The notes under the pieces were generated by a model. That model saw only the letters and a program-made list of their open reading frames with translations, was not told the origin of the DNA and did not search any database. A stretch of DNA of 64,000 bases from Pseudorhodoplanes sp049324435 (GTDB lineage: Bacteria; Pseudomonadota; Alphaproteobacteria; Rhizobiales; Xanthobacteraceae): NCBI GenBank assembly GCA_049324435.1, contig JBMOOQ010000053.1:1-64000 (forward strand). The letters are read 5' to 3'. The position numbers were made by a program, and so were the translations under genes. Each line of letters starts with the position of its first letter. Positions within the stretch are counted from its first letter, which is position 1. Shown piece by piece: positions 45,824 to 54,838 of the stretch.

Positions 45824-46453
45824 TTACTTGTACTCGCGCGGCCTGCGGGCGGTGAGGTTGATTACGGCCGACATTCCGGCGTGTCCTGCGCCCTCGCGCA
45901 TCTCGCGCTCTTCCTCGACGATCCGCACGTCGTCGAAATCGCCGAAGGCCTGTTCCAGCATGTCGCGTGTATAAAGGTGCTCGATCTCCTTCGGCCCGCC
46001 GGTGCCATATTGCAGCTGCTTCGGCGCATAGCCTTCGATGATGAGCAGGCCGCCGGGTTTCAAGGCGCGCCGCATGCCGGCCCATTTCAGCGGGCGCTCG
46101 GCCGGCGTCGAGAACTGGGTGAAGATTTCGGCGACGACGTCGAACGCCGCTTCCGGATAATCCCAGGTGTGGGCGTCGGCCTGGATCAGGGTGAGCGAGA
46201 CGCCGCGCTCGGCGGCGAGCGCCGCGGCCTTCTTCTGGGCTGACGGAGAAAAATCGACCGAGGTGACGTCGAGCCCCTGTTCGGCGAGCCAGACGCCGTT
46301 GCGGCCCTCGCCATCGGCGACTGCGAGGGCAGTGCCGGACTTCGGCAGCAGCGGCTTGCAGGTCACGAGAAAATCGTTCGGCGCCTTGCCGAATTCATAT
46401 TCGGGCTTGGCGAACCGGGTCTCCCAGCGGATGTAATCGGACGGTTGAGTCAT
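45824..46453 (-). CDS. class I SAM-dependent methyltransferase (TehB-like)
   Basis: This 209-residue Rossmann-fold methyltransferase has motif I in ALAVADGEGRNGVWLAEQGLDVTSVDFS, followed by the acidic motif II and the ...FDVVAEIFTQF strand. It begins MTQPSDYIRWETRFAKPEYEFGKAPNDFL, typical of the TehB/thiopurine-like subgroup. Substrate unknown. It converges with the HicA-like gene, whose stop is only 3 bases away. Confidence 0.85.
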   Translation of the reverse strand: MTQPSDYIRWETRFAKPEYEFGKAPNDFLVTCKPLLPKSGTALAVADGEGRNGVWLAEQGLDVTSVDFSPSAQKKAAALAAERGVSLTLIQADAHTWDYPEAAFDVVAEIFTQFSTPAERPLKWAGMRRALKPGGLLIIEGYAPKQLQYGTGGPKEIEHLYTRDMLEQAFGDFDDVRIVEEEREMREGAGHAGMSAVINLTARRPREYK

Positions 46454-46576
46454 GCTCACCTGCGTGACGCGCGAACCGCGCATCAATCATTCATTAACCA
46501 TACCATCCGGCAGGCGGTGGCGCGCGCAAAATCGGCGCTGAATTCTGTTGCGTTGATTGCGGGATGTTCGGGCCGC

Positions 46577-46635
46577 GAATCGCGTCGCGATTCGTTCTCC
46601 ACGAACAGATGCGAACCTTGTATCATTGTGAGGCA
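46577..46635 (+). repeat. direct repeat, copy A (before the Nudix gene)
   Basis: A 59-base sequence, almost repeated at 47149-47208, contains GAATCGCGTCGCGATTC and GTTC-N5-GAAC inverted repeats. It lies 48 bases before the Nudix start. Confidence 0.8.
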
Positions 46636-46682
46636 AATGCGCGCTCAGCGCTGTGACAACCGCGGGCCGCTCCGTTGCGAAC

Positions 46683-47090
46683 ATGACCCACGAGAGACCC
46701 AGCGTCACCGTCGATTGCGTCGTATTCGACGATCGCGATCGCCTGTTGCTGATCCGCAGGCGCAATCCGCCCTTTGCGGGGCAGTTCGCGCTGCCCGGCG
46801 GCTTCGTCGATCCCGGCGAGACGACGGAGGACGCCGCGCGCCGCGAGCTCCTTGAGGAGACCGGGCTTGAGGCACGTGACCTGCGGCTGGTCGGCGTCTA
46901 TTCGAAACCCGGCCGCGACCCGCGCGGCTGGACGATCAGCATCGCCTATCTGATCGAGGTCAACGACTATGAGCCGGTCGCAGGCGACGACGCGGCCGAC
47001 GCCGGATTTCGCGCCGACTGGCGCGATCTCGATCTGGCATTCGATCACAATGAGATTGTGCGAGACGCAAACACGCTGCGCAGAGGTTAG
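46683..47090 (+). CDS. Nudix hydrolase, ADP-ribose pyrophosphatase-like
   Basis: With the ATG at 46683 it has 135 residues. A complete Nudix box lies at residues 40-62: Gly40, Glu46, Arg54-Glu55, Glu58-Glu59, Gly61. The FALPGGFVDPGETTEDAARRE segment and the small size suit ADP-ribose or NADH-type pyrophosphatases. It is bracketed by two copies of a 60-base repeat, which may record a duplication or insertion. Confidence 0.9.
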   Translation: MTHERPSVTVDCVVFDDRDRLLLIRRRNPPFAGQFALPGGFVDPGETTEDAARRELLEETGLEARDLRLVGVYSKPGRDPRGWTISIAYLIEVNDYEPVAGDDAADAGFRADWRDLDLAFDHNEIVRDANTLRRG

Positions 47091-47148
47091 ACGCGGCGCA
47101 CGGCAGAGCATCGACGTAAACACTCTTTTCAGACTTCGCCGCTGCGCC

Positions 47149-47208
47149 GAATCGCCGTCCCGATTCGTTCTGCGCGAACAGATGTGAACCTTGTCTCATT
47201 GTGAGGCA
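47149..47208 (+). repeat. direct repeat, copy B (after the Nudix gene)
   Basis: About 88% identical to copy A at 46577-46635, in the same orientation. Here the GAATCGCCGTCCCGATTC part has one extra base. It lies between the convergent ends of the Nudix and DUF3829 genes. Confidence 0.8.
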
Positions 47209-47248
47209 GGGCGTTCAGTTCAGCGCCACGATCGCCTGCCGCGCGCCA

Positions 47249-48208
47249 TCACACCCGGCGGGCGCGATTGTAGCTGTCGACCAGCTGATTGTAGTCGCGC
47301 ATCAGCCGTTGCGGCGAGCCCTCGACCATCCAGCCGCCGCCGGCATTGAGCATCATCTTGTCGCCCTGGCTGTAGGGGACCTTGTCGCGGATGCGGCGCA
47401 TCAGCTGCTTGGCGCTGGTGAGGAAGGATTTCGCATTGCTCACGAAGAACGAGTCGATCTTGGCGTCGCCAGCGTCAGCGAGCTTTTCGGTGGATTTGAC
47501 GAGCGTCTCGTAATCGTTCACCGCCTGCGTGATGGCCGCGATATTGGGTTTGCCGGTCTCCATGCTGCGTACCACGCGTTTGGCGGCGATCATTACCGCA
47601 TCGACGTGATAACGGGCGCTTTTGCCCTCGCTCCGCTCGATCGCGGCAAGGCGCTCGGCCGCGCGCCTGTCGTTGATGGTCTCGACGCCTTTCCGCAGCG
47701 CCGTATCGGCGCGCGCAAAAGCATCCCAGGCGGCGACGAGCTGCGGATGCAGCGCGCGGCCCTTGGCCATTTTGTCGTCCTTGTAGTCTTCCTGCCTGTA
47801 ATAGTCGTCGGCCTCTTTCAACAGCGGTTCGAGCTTGCTCACGGCGTCGGCATAGGCCGATGCTGCGGCCTCGAGTTCGGCGTCGCGCGGCTCCAGCGCA
47901 TTGGCCGTCTCCACGTTCCTGCGGCAATCGGATGTGTCGTAGATCGTGTAGGTGCCGTAGATGATGCGCTCCTTGCCGGTCGGGCCATTCTTGCCGGCCC
48001 AGCTGAAATAGCGCCGCCGTGAATCGTAGGACCGCTCGGACAGCCGGTTGATGCACCCGACATAGGCGTTGAGTTTTTCGGTGAGGGAGGGCGGATCGTC
48101 CGCCGGTGGCGTTTGGGCGGAGGCTTTGACGGGTGCGAGCAAGGTTATCGATACCACGGGCACGACCAGGACGGCGGAAAGCGGTTTCATGATACGGCTC
48201 GCAATCAT
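47249..48208 (-). CDS. exported DUF3829 (YiiG-like) protein
   Basis: The 319-residue protein has a signal peptide (MKPLSAVLVVPVVSITLLA) that may start at 48190 rather than 48208. It continues with LTEKLNAYVGCINRLSERSYDSRRRYFSWAG, a DUF3829 hallmark, and a long helical body. Function unknown; YiiG-type proteins are often envelope-associated. It lies downstream of the thi operon terminator. Confidence 0.8.
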   Translation of the reverse strand: MIASRIMKPLSAVLVVPVVSITLLAPVKASAQTPPADDPPSLTEKLNAYVGCINRLSERSYDSRRRYFSWAGKNGPTGKERIIYGTYTIYDTSDCRRNVETANALEPRDAELEAAASAYADAVSKLEPLLKEADDYYRQEDYKDDKMAKGRALHPQLVAAWDAFARADTALRKGVETINDRRAAERLAAIERSEGKSARYHVDAVMIAAKRVVRSMETGKPNIAAITQAVNDYETLVKSTEKLADAGDAKIDSFFVSNAKSFLTSAKQLMRRIRDKVPYSQGDKMMLNAGGGWMVEGSPQRLMRDYNQLVDSYNRARRV

Positions 48209-48243
48209 GCCTGTGACGAAGCGATACTCGCACTGTGAGGAAT

Positions 48244-48276
48244 AAAAAGGGGCGGGCTGCTTATGGCAACCCGCCC
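48244..48276 (-). terminator. terminator of the thi operon
   Basis: On the minus strand GGGCGGGTTGC, CATAA and GCAGCCCGCCC form an 11-bp stem with one G-T pair, followed by CTTTTTA. It lies 40 bases beyond the thiC stop. Confidence 0.88.
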
Positions 48277-48316
48277 GGCAATCACAATGTTGCGTGCGAC
48301 GCCGTGATGACGGCGA

Positions 48317-50197
48317 TCACAACACCTTGTTGCTGGCCTTCACCTTCTCCGCGTCGAGATAAACCTGACCGCCGAGCGCGTTGAACTTCTCGCTCATTTC
48401 GGCCATGCCCGCGATCGCCGCCTTCTCGTTGTCGCCGAGGCTCGCCGCATAGTCGCGCACGTCCTGCGTGATCTTCATCGAGCAGAATTTCGGCCCGCAC
48501 ATCGAGCAGAAATGCGCGACCTTGTGCGCTTCCTTCGGCAGCGTCTCGTCGTGGTATTCGCGTGCGGTGTCGGGATCGAGGCCGAGGTTGAACTGGTCCT
48601 CCCAGCGGAACTCGAAGCGCGCGCGGGAGAGGGCGTCGTCGCGAAGCTGCGCTGCAGGGTGGCCCTTGGCGAGATCGGCCGCGTGCGCGGCGATCTTGTA
48701 GGTGATGACGCCTTCCTTCACGTCGTCGCGGTTGGGGAGCCCCAGATGCTCCTTCGGCGTGACGTAGCAGAGCATGGCGCAGCCGAACCACCCGATCATC
48801 GCGGCGCCGATGCCGCTCGTGATGTGATCGTAGCCCGGCGCGATGTCGGTCGTGAGCGGCCCAAGCGTATAGAACGGGGCCTCGCCGCATTCCTTCAGCT
48901 GCTTGTCCATGTTGATCTTGATCTTGTGCATCGGCACGTGGCCGGGGCCTTCGATCATGACCTGGCAGCCCTTCTTCCAGGCGATCTTCGTCAGTTCGCC
49001 GAGCGTCTCGAGCTCGGCAAACTGCGCGCGGTCGTTGGCGTCGGCAATCGAACCGGGGCGCAGGCCGTCGCCGAGCGAGAACGACACGTCATACTTGCGC
49101 ATGATGTCGCAGATCTCCTCGAAGCGCTCGTAGAGGAAGCTCTCGCGGTGCTTCGACAGGCACCATTTCGCCATGATCGAACCGCCGCGCGACACGATGC
49201 CGGTGACGCGGTTCGCGGTCAGCGGCACATACGCGAGGCGCACGCCGGCATGGATGGTGAAATAGTCCACGCCCTGTTCGCATTGCTCGATCAGCGTGTC
49301 TTTATAGACCTCCCAGTCGAGCTTGGCCGGGTCGCCGTCGACCTTCTCCAGCGCCTGATAGATCGGCACGGTGCCGATCGGGACCGGACTGTTGCGGATG
49401 ATCCATTCGCGGGTGTTGTGGATGTTGCGGCCGGTGGAGAGGTCCATCACGGTGTCGGCGCCCCAGCGGATCGCCCACACCATCTTCTCGATCTCTTCTT
49501 CGACCGACGAGGTGACGGCCGAATTGCCGATATTGGCGTTGATCTTCACGAGGAAATTGCGGCCGATGATCATCGGCTCGAGTTCGCCATGGTTGATATT
49601 GGCGGGAATGATCGCGCGGCCGCGCGCGATCTCATCGCGCACGAATTCCGGGGTGATGAAGGGCGGGATCGCGGCGCCGAAGCTTTCGCCGTCTTTGAGC
49701 GCGGCCTCCGCGCGCTCCAGCATCTGCTTTCGTCCGAGATTCTCGCGGGCCGCGACGTAGATCATTTCCTTCGTCACGATGCCGGCGCGGGCAAATTCGT
49801 ATTGCGTCACCGGCGCGTCGCCTATGCCGCGCAGAGGCTTCGGCGTGTTCGGAAAGGCGCGGGCAAGATACTTGCCGGTGGCGTTGCCGTTATCGACCGG
49901 CTTGATCGCGCGGCCTTCATATTCCTCGACGCCGCCCCGCTCCTTGACCCATTGAATGCGCGTTCGCGGCAGTCCTTTCTCCACATCGATGGTCGCGTTC
50001 GCGTCCGTGTACGGGCCCGATGTGTCGTAGACCGGCAGGGGCGGCTCGCCGGAGGCCTCCGACAACGTGATCTCGCGCAGCGGAACGCGCAGATCCGGCG
50101 CGGCTTCTGGCGCGACATGGATCTTGCGCGAGGCGGGCAGGGGCCCGGTCGTGACCTTGGGGGTGACAAGGTCGTTCGGTGATACGGGCTTGTTCAT
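48317..50197 (-). CDS. thiC: phosphomethylpyrimidine synthase ThiC
   Basis: ThiC is a radical-SAM enzyme that rearranges aminoimidazole ribotide into the thiamine pyrimidine. The protein has 626 residues. The C-terminal cluster motif CSMCGPKFC binds the [4Fe-4S] centre. FTIHAGVRLAYVPLT and MIEGPGHVPMHKI are family signatures. The ATG follows AGGAGG. It is the last gene of the thiOSGEC operon and is followed by a strong terminator. Confidence 0.97.
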   Translation of the reverse strand: MNKPVSPNDLVTPKVTTGPLPASRKIHVAPEAAPDLRVPLREITLSEASGEPPLPVYDTSGPYTDANATIDVEKGLPRTRIQWVKERGGVEEYEGRAIKPVDNGNATGKYLARAFPNTPKPLRGIGDAPVTQYEFARAGIVTKEMIYVAARENLGRKQMLERAEAALKDGESFGAAIPPFITPEFVRDEIARGRAIIPANINHGELEPMIIGRNFLVKINANIGNSAVTSSVEEEIEKMVWAIRWGADTVMDLSTGRNIHNTREWIIRNSPVPIGTVPIYQALEKVDGDPAKLDWEVYKDTLIEQCEQGVDYFTIHAGVRLAYVPLTANRVTGIVSRGGSIMAKWCLSKHRESFLYERFEEICDIMRKYDVSFSLGDGLRPGSIADANDRAQFAELETLGELTKIAWKKGCQVMIEGPGHVPMHKIKINMDKQLKECGEAPFYTLGPLTTDIAPGYDHITSGIGAAMIGWFGCAMLCYVTPKEHLGLPNRDDVKEGVITYKIAAHAADLAKGHPAAQLRDDALSRARFEFRWEDQFNLGLDPDTAREYHDETLPKEAHKVAHFCSMCGPKFCSMKITQDVRDYAASLGDNEKAAIAGMAEMSEKFNALGGQVYLDAEKVKASNKVL

Positions 50198-50209
50198 GAT
50201 GTCCTCCTG

Positions 50210-50827
50210 TCAGGCCGGCACGGCCGGTTGTTCAGTCAATGTCAGCCAGGCGCGCACGCGCGCGTCCGGATCGGAGTTTCTCGTTATGTCGCTGACAACG
50301 GCGATGGAATCGGCGCCCGCCTTGAACACAGCAGGCGCCTGTTCCAGCGTGATGCCGCCGATGGCGACCAGCGGAACATGGCCGATGCGTCTTTTCCAGA
50401 GGCCGATCCTGTCGAGACCCTGCGGCGCGAACCGCATCGCCTTCAGAGTTGTCGGGAAGATCGGGCCGAGAGCCACATAATCGGGATCGTGACGCAGTGC
50501 ATTGTCCAGTTCGGCGTCGTCGTGCGTGGAGAGACCGAGCGTAAGACCGGCGCGGCGGATCGCTTTCACATCCGCGTCGGCGAGATCTTCCTGCCCGAGA
50601 TGCAGATGCTGCGCGCCGGCATCGATCGCGGCCTGCCAGTAATCGTTGACCACGAGCTTTGTGCCGGTGCCTTTGGTCACGGCGAGCGCGTCGCGGACCA
50701 GTGCGAACGCCGCCGGCGGCGCGAGGTCCTTCGCGCGCAACTGAACGGTGCCGGCACCGAGCCGCGTCAGGCGCTCGACCCAGTTCAGTGTGTCGACGAC
50801 GGGATAAAAGCGGTCAGGATACGGCAT
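50210..50827 (-). CDS. thiE: thiamine phosphate synthase
   Basis: ThiE joins the pyrimidine and thiazole phosphates to thiamine phosphate. The TIM-barrel protein has 205 residues. TVQLRAKD, then the conserved HLGQEDL and GLSTHDDAELDNAL, and VALGPIFPT are in place. VALGGI-like residues appear as VAIGGITLEQAPAV. It overlaps thiG by 14 bases and precedes thiC. Confidence 0.94.
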   Translation of the reverse strand: MPYPDRFYPVVDTLNWVERLTRLGAGTVQLRAKDLAPPAAFALVRDALAVTKGTGTKLVVNDYWQAAIDAGAQHLHLGQEDLADADVKAIRRAGLTLGLSTHDDAELDNALRHDPDYVALGPIFPTTLKAMRFAPQGLDRIGLWKRRIGHVPLVAIGGITLEQAPAVFKAGADSIAVVSDITRNSDPDARVRAWLTLTEQPAVPA

Positions 50828-51623
50828 GCCAGAACGGTGTCCCGATGACTGGAGTGGAGGGCGACGCGAAATCGCGCGGTCCCATCAGACCGGCCTTGTA
50901 GGCGGCGCGGCCGCCTTCGACGCAAAGCCGAAATGCATTGGCCATTTGCACCGGATCGGCCGCCTTGGCGATGGCCGTATTCAGGAGAACGGCATCGTAT
51001 CCCAATTCCATCGCATCCGCGGCATGCGACGGTGCGCCGAGCCCGGCATCGACAATGAGCGTAACGTCCGGCAGACGCGCCCGCATCAGCTTGAGCGCAT
51101 CGCGGTTTATGAGTCCGCGGGCGCTGCCGATCGGTGCGGCCCAGGGCATTACGACCTGGCAGCCGGCATCGACCAGCCGTTGCGCGATGCCGAGGTCTTC
51201 GGTTGTATACGGCAGAACCTCGAAGCCATCCTTCACCAGGACGGTGGCTGCTTCCACCAGTGCGACGACATCGGGTTGCAGCGTCTCATCGTCGGCGATG
51301 ACTTCGAGCTTGATCCAGGATGTGCCGAACAATTCGCGGGCCATTTGCGCTGTCGTCACCGCTTCGCGCACCGAGCGGCAGCCGGCGGTGTTCGGCAATA
51401 CTGTGACGTCAAGCTCGCGGATCAGGTCCCAGAACCGCTCGCCGGCGCGACCGCCAGCGCTTTCTCGGCGCAGCGACACGGTGACGATCTGCGCACCGGA
51501 AGCGCGGATCGCCTGCTGCATGATCGCGGGCGACGGATACAGCGCGGTGCCGATCAAGAGCCGCGAGGCGAATGTCCTGCCATAGATGGTCAGCATCTGC
51601 CCGGCTTGCGGTGCACAAGACAT
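50814..51623 (-). CDS. thiG: thiazole synthase
   Basis: ThiG forms the thiazole phosphate from deoxyxylulose phosphate, dehydroglycine and the ThiS thiocarboxylate. The 269-residue TIM-barrel starts with GRTFASRLLIGTALYPSPAIMQQAI. The Schiff-base lysine region is WIKLEVIADDETLQPD. The loop LPYTTEDLGIAQRLVDAGC is conserved. It lies 2 bases behind thiS, which supplies the sulfur. Confidence 0.95.
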   Translation of the reverse strand: MSCAPQAGQMLTIYGRTFASRLLIGTALYPSPAIMQQAIRASGAQIVTVSLRRESAGGRAGERFWDLIRELDVTVLPNTAGCRSVREAVTTAQMARELFGTSWIKLEVIADDETLQPDVVALVEAATVLVKDGFEVLPYTTEDLGIAQRLVDAGCQVVMPWAAPIGSARGLINRDALKLMRARLPDVTLIVDAGLGAPSHAADAMELGYDAVLLNTAIAKAADPVQMANAFRLCVEGGRAAYKAGLMGPRDFASPSTPVIGTPFWHAVS

Positions 51624-51625
51624 GG

Positions 51626-51823
51626 TTATCCTCCTTGCCGCGGCGTGAGGATTTCCACCTTGTCGCCATTCCTCAATTCGGTTTCGTTCCAGCGCGCGCG
51701 CGGTACGACACGGTAGTTCACGGCAACAGCGTAATGCGTGCCCTCATATTCGAGCTCTCGCAGAAGGGCATCCACCCGCATCGACGTGATTGTCATTGGC
51801 TTGCCGTTGACGATCAATTGCAT
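51626..51823 (-). CDS. thiS: sulfur carrier protein ThiS
   Basis: The ubiquitin-like carrier has 65 residues and ends in the diagnostic Gly-Gly (TPRQGG). The terminal glycine carries the thiocarboxylate sulfur for the thiazole. LIVNGKPM at the start and NGDKVEILTP near the end fit the family. It overlaps thiO by 10 bases. Confidence 0.95.
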   Translation of the reverse strand: MQLIVNGKPMTITSMRVDALLRELEYEGTHYAVAVNYRVVPRARWNETELRNGDKVEILTPRQGG

Positions 51824-52851
51824 TGCATGACCTCGTTATCGATCGAGCCGTCCCGGACAAAAGCAACCGTCATCTCCGCGAGGGCCGGCGCAATCAGGAA
51901 GCCGTGCCGGTAAAGACCATTCACGGCGATCCGAGAGCCGCTGATGCTGATGCGCGGCAGGTTGTCCGGATAGGCCGGACGCAGACCAGTGCAGATTTCG
52001 ACGATGCGCGCTTCGCCAAGAGCGGGATGTACGGCGTAGGCGGCACTCAGCAATTCCAATGCCGAGCGCACGCTCACCCTGTCATCTTCGCTCTCAAGCG
52101 ACGTGGCGCCGATCATGATGCGGTTTTCGGCGCGCGGCACGAGATAAAGCGGCCAGCGCGGATGCAGGAGCCGCACCGGACGGGACAAGACAAGCTCACA
52201 GGTCTCGACAACAATTGCTTCGCCTTTCACGCCGCGCAAGGCGGACGCGGCCTGGTTACCCGCTGCATCGCGCGAGGAGAGGCCGCGGCAATCGATCACG
52301 ATGCCGGCGATGCCGTCGGGCGCGCATGCACTGTCGAACCGGATCTCGGCGCCGTGAGCCGCAAGCTGCGTGTGCAAGACCGGCAGCACGCGGCGCGGCT
52401 CGACATGGCCTTCGTCCGGAAAGAAGAGTGCGTCGTGGAAGCGGCCGGCGAGGGCGGGTTCAAGTTCGCCGATCCGGTTGTTACGGATGCGCTCGTGATG
52501 CGTCGTCATCCGCGCGAAGCGCTCGAAATCGGCCCGGTCGCGCGGATGCGCCACGACCAGTGACCCGTTGAAGGCAGTTTCGGGCAGATGTTCGCGCCAC
52601 AGGGCCAGCGCGCGGACACCAAGGCGCGTGATCAGAGGTTCCGCCGCCTCCTGTTCGCACCAGGGTGCGAGCATACCCCCAGCACGACTGCTGGCCGATT
52701 GGCCAAGGTCAGGTCCGCTACGTTCATGAAGCGTCACCGGAAAGCCGGCCTTAGCGAATAGCAAGGCCTGCCACGATCCGGCGATACCGGCACCGACAAC
52801 ATTGATATGCGGCGGAGATGATGAAAAAGCGGATTGCGCTTGCGCTGGCAT
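51814..52851 (-). CDS. thiO: glycine oxidase ThiO
   Basis: ThiO oxidises glycine to dehydroglycine (iminoacetate) for the thiazole. With the ATG at 52851 it has 345 residues. The FAD-binding INVVGAGIAGSWQALLFAKAGF with a following Glu is clear. RAGGMLAPWCEQE and the late GLRPAYPDNLP and GLYRHGFLIAPALA are typical of ThiO. It is first in the operon and its ribosome site abuts the TPP riboswitch. Confidence 0.94.
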   Translation of the reverse strand: MPAQAQSAFSSSPPHINVVGAGIAGSWQALLFAKAGFPVTLHERSGPDLGQSASSRAGGMLAPWCEQEAAEPLITRLGVRALALWREHLPETAFNGSLVVAHPRDRADFERFARMTTHHERIRNNRIGELEPALAGRFHDALFFPDEGHVEPRRVLPVLHTQLAAHGAEIRFDSACAPDGIAGIVIDCRGLSSRDAAGNQAASALRGVKGEAIVVETCELVLSRPVRLLHPRWPLYLVPRAENRIMIGATSLESEDDRVSVRSALELLSAAYAVHPALGEARIVEICTGLRPAYPDNLPRISISGSRIAVNGLYRHGFLIAPALAEMTVAFVRDGSIDNEVMQCN

Positions 52852-52861
52852 GATGTCCTGT

Positions 52862-52948
52862 CCCTTCGCCGGCATGACCCGGATCAGGTTCAAAGGGTTA
52901 CCGCCTTTCGCGGAATCTCAGCCCCCAATGGGGCTCCCCTCGGAACAT
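52862..52948 (-). promoter_or_regulatory. TPP riboswitch
   Basis: On the minus strand the leader contains CTGAGA (52916-52921), then ACCCTTTGAACCTGATC (52882-52898) and GGTCATGCCGGCGAAGGGA, the conserved THI-box parts. The 3' end lies about ten bases before the thiO start, so TPP binding probably hides the ribosome site. This controls the whole thiOSGEC operon. Confidence 0.96.
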
Positions 52949-52952
52949 CGCT

Positions 52953-52980
52953 AATGTAGGCCGATCGAAGCCGCTGTCAA
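52953..52980 (-). promoter_or_regulatory. thi operon promoter
   Basis: TTGACA (52975-52980) and TACATT (52953-52958) on the minus strand are 16 bases apart. The start of transcription would fall just before the riboswitch. Confidence 0.75.
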
Positions 52981-53049
52981 CGCGACCGGCGCCTTGTCCA
53001 CCCGCGCGTCCCGGCCCATAAGGACGAGATCGCAGAACGAAAACGCGTC

Positions 53050-53120
53050 GTCCCAGCGAAAGCGGGACCCATAACCGCAGCTCTGGATTATGGGTTCTCG
53101 CCTTCGCGGGAGCGACCGAA
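53050..53120. repeat. intergenic palindromic repeat
   Basis: TCCCAGCGAAAGCGGGACCC at the left and CCTTCGCGGGAGCGA at the right flank CCCATAA and TTATGGG arms. Similar motifs (cgtccc...gggacc with ttatgggtt) are common dispersed repeats in related genomes. Confidence 0.55.
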
Positions 53121-53136
53121 CGAGAGGTCGTCAAAC

Positions 53137-54783
53137 GTGACCCGCCAGGTCAAGAATATTCTCTTCATCATGTGCGACCAGCTGCGCTTCGATTATTTGT
53201 CGTGCGCCGGCCATCCCACCTTGCAGACGCCGAATATCGATGCGCTGGCAAAGCGCGGCGTGCGCTTCAGCCGCGCCTATGTCCAGTCGCCGGTCTGCGG
53301 CGCTTCGCGCATGAGCTTCTATACCGGGCGCTATGTTTCCTCGCATGGCGCGTCCTGGAACGGCTTCCCGCTCAAGGTCGGCGAGATGACGATGGGGGAC
53401 TATCTGCGACCGCTCGGCCTCGACACCGTGCTTGTCGGCAAAACCCATATGCAGCCCGACAGCGAGGGTATGGAGCGGCTCGGCATCGATCCGCAATCGA
53501 TCATCGGTGTGCGCGTTTCCGAATGCGGCTTCGATCCGTATGAGCGCGACGACGGCCTGCATGGTATCGGCCCGGATGGCCGCTATGATCCGCGGCAGCC
53601 GCGTTACAACGCCTACCTCAACGAAAAGGGCTATGCCGGCGACAACCCGTGGCACGATTATGCCAATGCTGCCGACGGGGAGGGCAATGCGCTTGCGTCA
53701 GGCTGGGCGATGCGCCATGCGCGAAAGCCCGCGCGCGTCGCCGAGGAGGATTCGGAGACGCCCTACATGACACGGCGCGCCATGGACTTCATGGCTGAAG
53801 CCGGCGAGCGGCCGTGGTGCCTGCATCTGTCCTATATCAAGCCGCACTGGCCCTATATCGCACCCGCTCCCTACAACGATATGTACGGACCGGATGATGT
53901 GATCCCGGCGGTGAAGAGCGAGAGCGAGCGCGCCGATCCGCATCCGGTCTACCGCGCCTTCATGGATTATCTGGTCGCGCGCAATTTCTCGCGAGAGGAG
54001 GTGCGCCGTGAAGTGATCCCGGTCTATATGGGGCTGATCAGGCAGATCGACGATCAGCTTGGCGTGCTGTTCGCATTCATGCGCGAGCGCGGATTGCTCG
54101 ATAACACGCTGATCGTATTCACGTCCGACCACGGCGATTATCTTGGCGATCACTGGCTCGGCGAGAAGGATCTGTTTCACGAACCCTCGGTGAAGATCCC
54201 GCTGATCGTGTGCGATCCGTCGCCTGCCGCGGATGCGTCGCGCGGCAGCGTCTGCGATGCGCTGGTGGAGTCGATCGACCTGTTGCCGACATTCCTCGAT
54301 TGTCTTGGCGCGGACCCGGCCGCGCAGTCGCATCGGCTGGAGGGGCGTTCGCTCCGGCCCTGGCTTCACGGCGAGACGCCGGCCGGCTGGCGCGAGATTG
54401 CGTTCAGCGAATACGATTATTCGGTGCTGCCGGCGTCCGGAAAGCTCGGTATCGCGCCGCGTGACGCGCGGCTGTTCATGGCCGCCGACAAGCGCTGGAA
54501 ATATGTCCATGCGGTCGGCTTCCGGCCGATGCTGTTCGACATGCAGTCCGATCCGGACGAGTTCCGCGATCTCGGCGCCGACCCGGCCTACGCAGCCGAG
54601 CGCGCGCGGCTCGCGGCGGCGTTGTCGGAATGGGGACTGCGGCTATCGCAGCGTACGACAATGTCAGAACAGCAGATACTGCAGGCGCGCGGCAAGTCGC
54701 AGCGCCGCGGCATCCTGATCGGCGTCTGGGACGAATCCGACATTCCGCGGGACTTGTGGAGCGCCTATCGCGGCGAGGGGTGA
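53137..54783 (+). CDS. sulfatase/phosphonate monoester hydrolase-like enzyme
   Basis: This 548-residue hydrolase of the alkaline-phosphatase superfamily has Asp14 in IMCDQLRFDYLS and a formylglycine-type site CGASR (Cys54 to Arg58), where CxPSR or CxASR is expected. The second metal site lies in VFTSDHGDYLGDHWLGEK. The C-terminal EYDYSVLP and RWKYVHAVGF match arylsulfatase or phosphonate-monoester-hydrolase homologues. It has no signal peptide, so it is likely cytosolic. A Bug receptor gene follows 55 bases on. Confidence 0.88.
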   Translation: MTRQVKNILFIMCDQLRFDYLSCAGHPTLQTPNIDALAKRGVRFSRAYVQSPVCGASRMSFYTGRYVSSHGASWNGFPLKVGEMTMGDYLRPLGLDTVLVGKTHMQPDSEGMERLGIDPQSIIGVRVSECGFDPYERDDGLHGIGPDGRYDPRQPRYNAYLNEKGYAGDNPWHDYANAADGEGNALASGWAMRHARKPARVAEEDSETPYMTRRAMDFMAEAGERPWCLHLSYIKPHWPYIAPAPYNDMYGPDDVIPAVKSESERADPHPVYRAFMDYLVARNFSREEVRREVIPVYMGLIRQIDDQLGVLFAFMRERGLLDNTLIVFTSDHGDYLGDHWLGEKDLFHEPSVKIPLIVCDPSPAADASRGSVCDALVESIDLLPTFLDCLGADPAAQSHRLEGRSLRPWLHGETPAGWREIAFSEYDYSVLPASGKLGIAPRDARLFMAADKRWKYVHAVGFRPMLFDMQSDPDEFRDLGADPAYAAERARLAAALSEWGLRLSQRTTMSEQQILQARGKSQRRGILIGVWDESDIPRDLWSAYRGEG

Positions 54784-54838
54784 TTCACGCGCGGCGAAGC
54801 GGTAGCATCCGGTAAAATAAACATGCCGGGAGGGCTGT

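Noticed and set aside
46600..46620. Possible LexA (SOS) box GAAC-N6-GAAC in the 60-base repeat
   Set aside because: The alphaproteobacterial LexA site needs N7 spacing, and the same N6 pattern is present in both copies of the repeat without a DNA-repair gene nearby.
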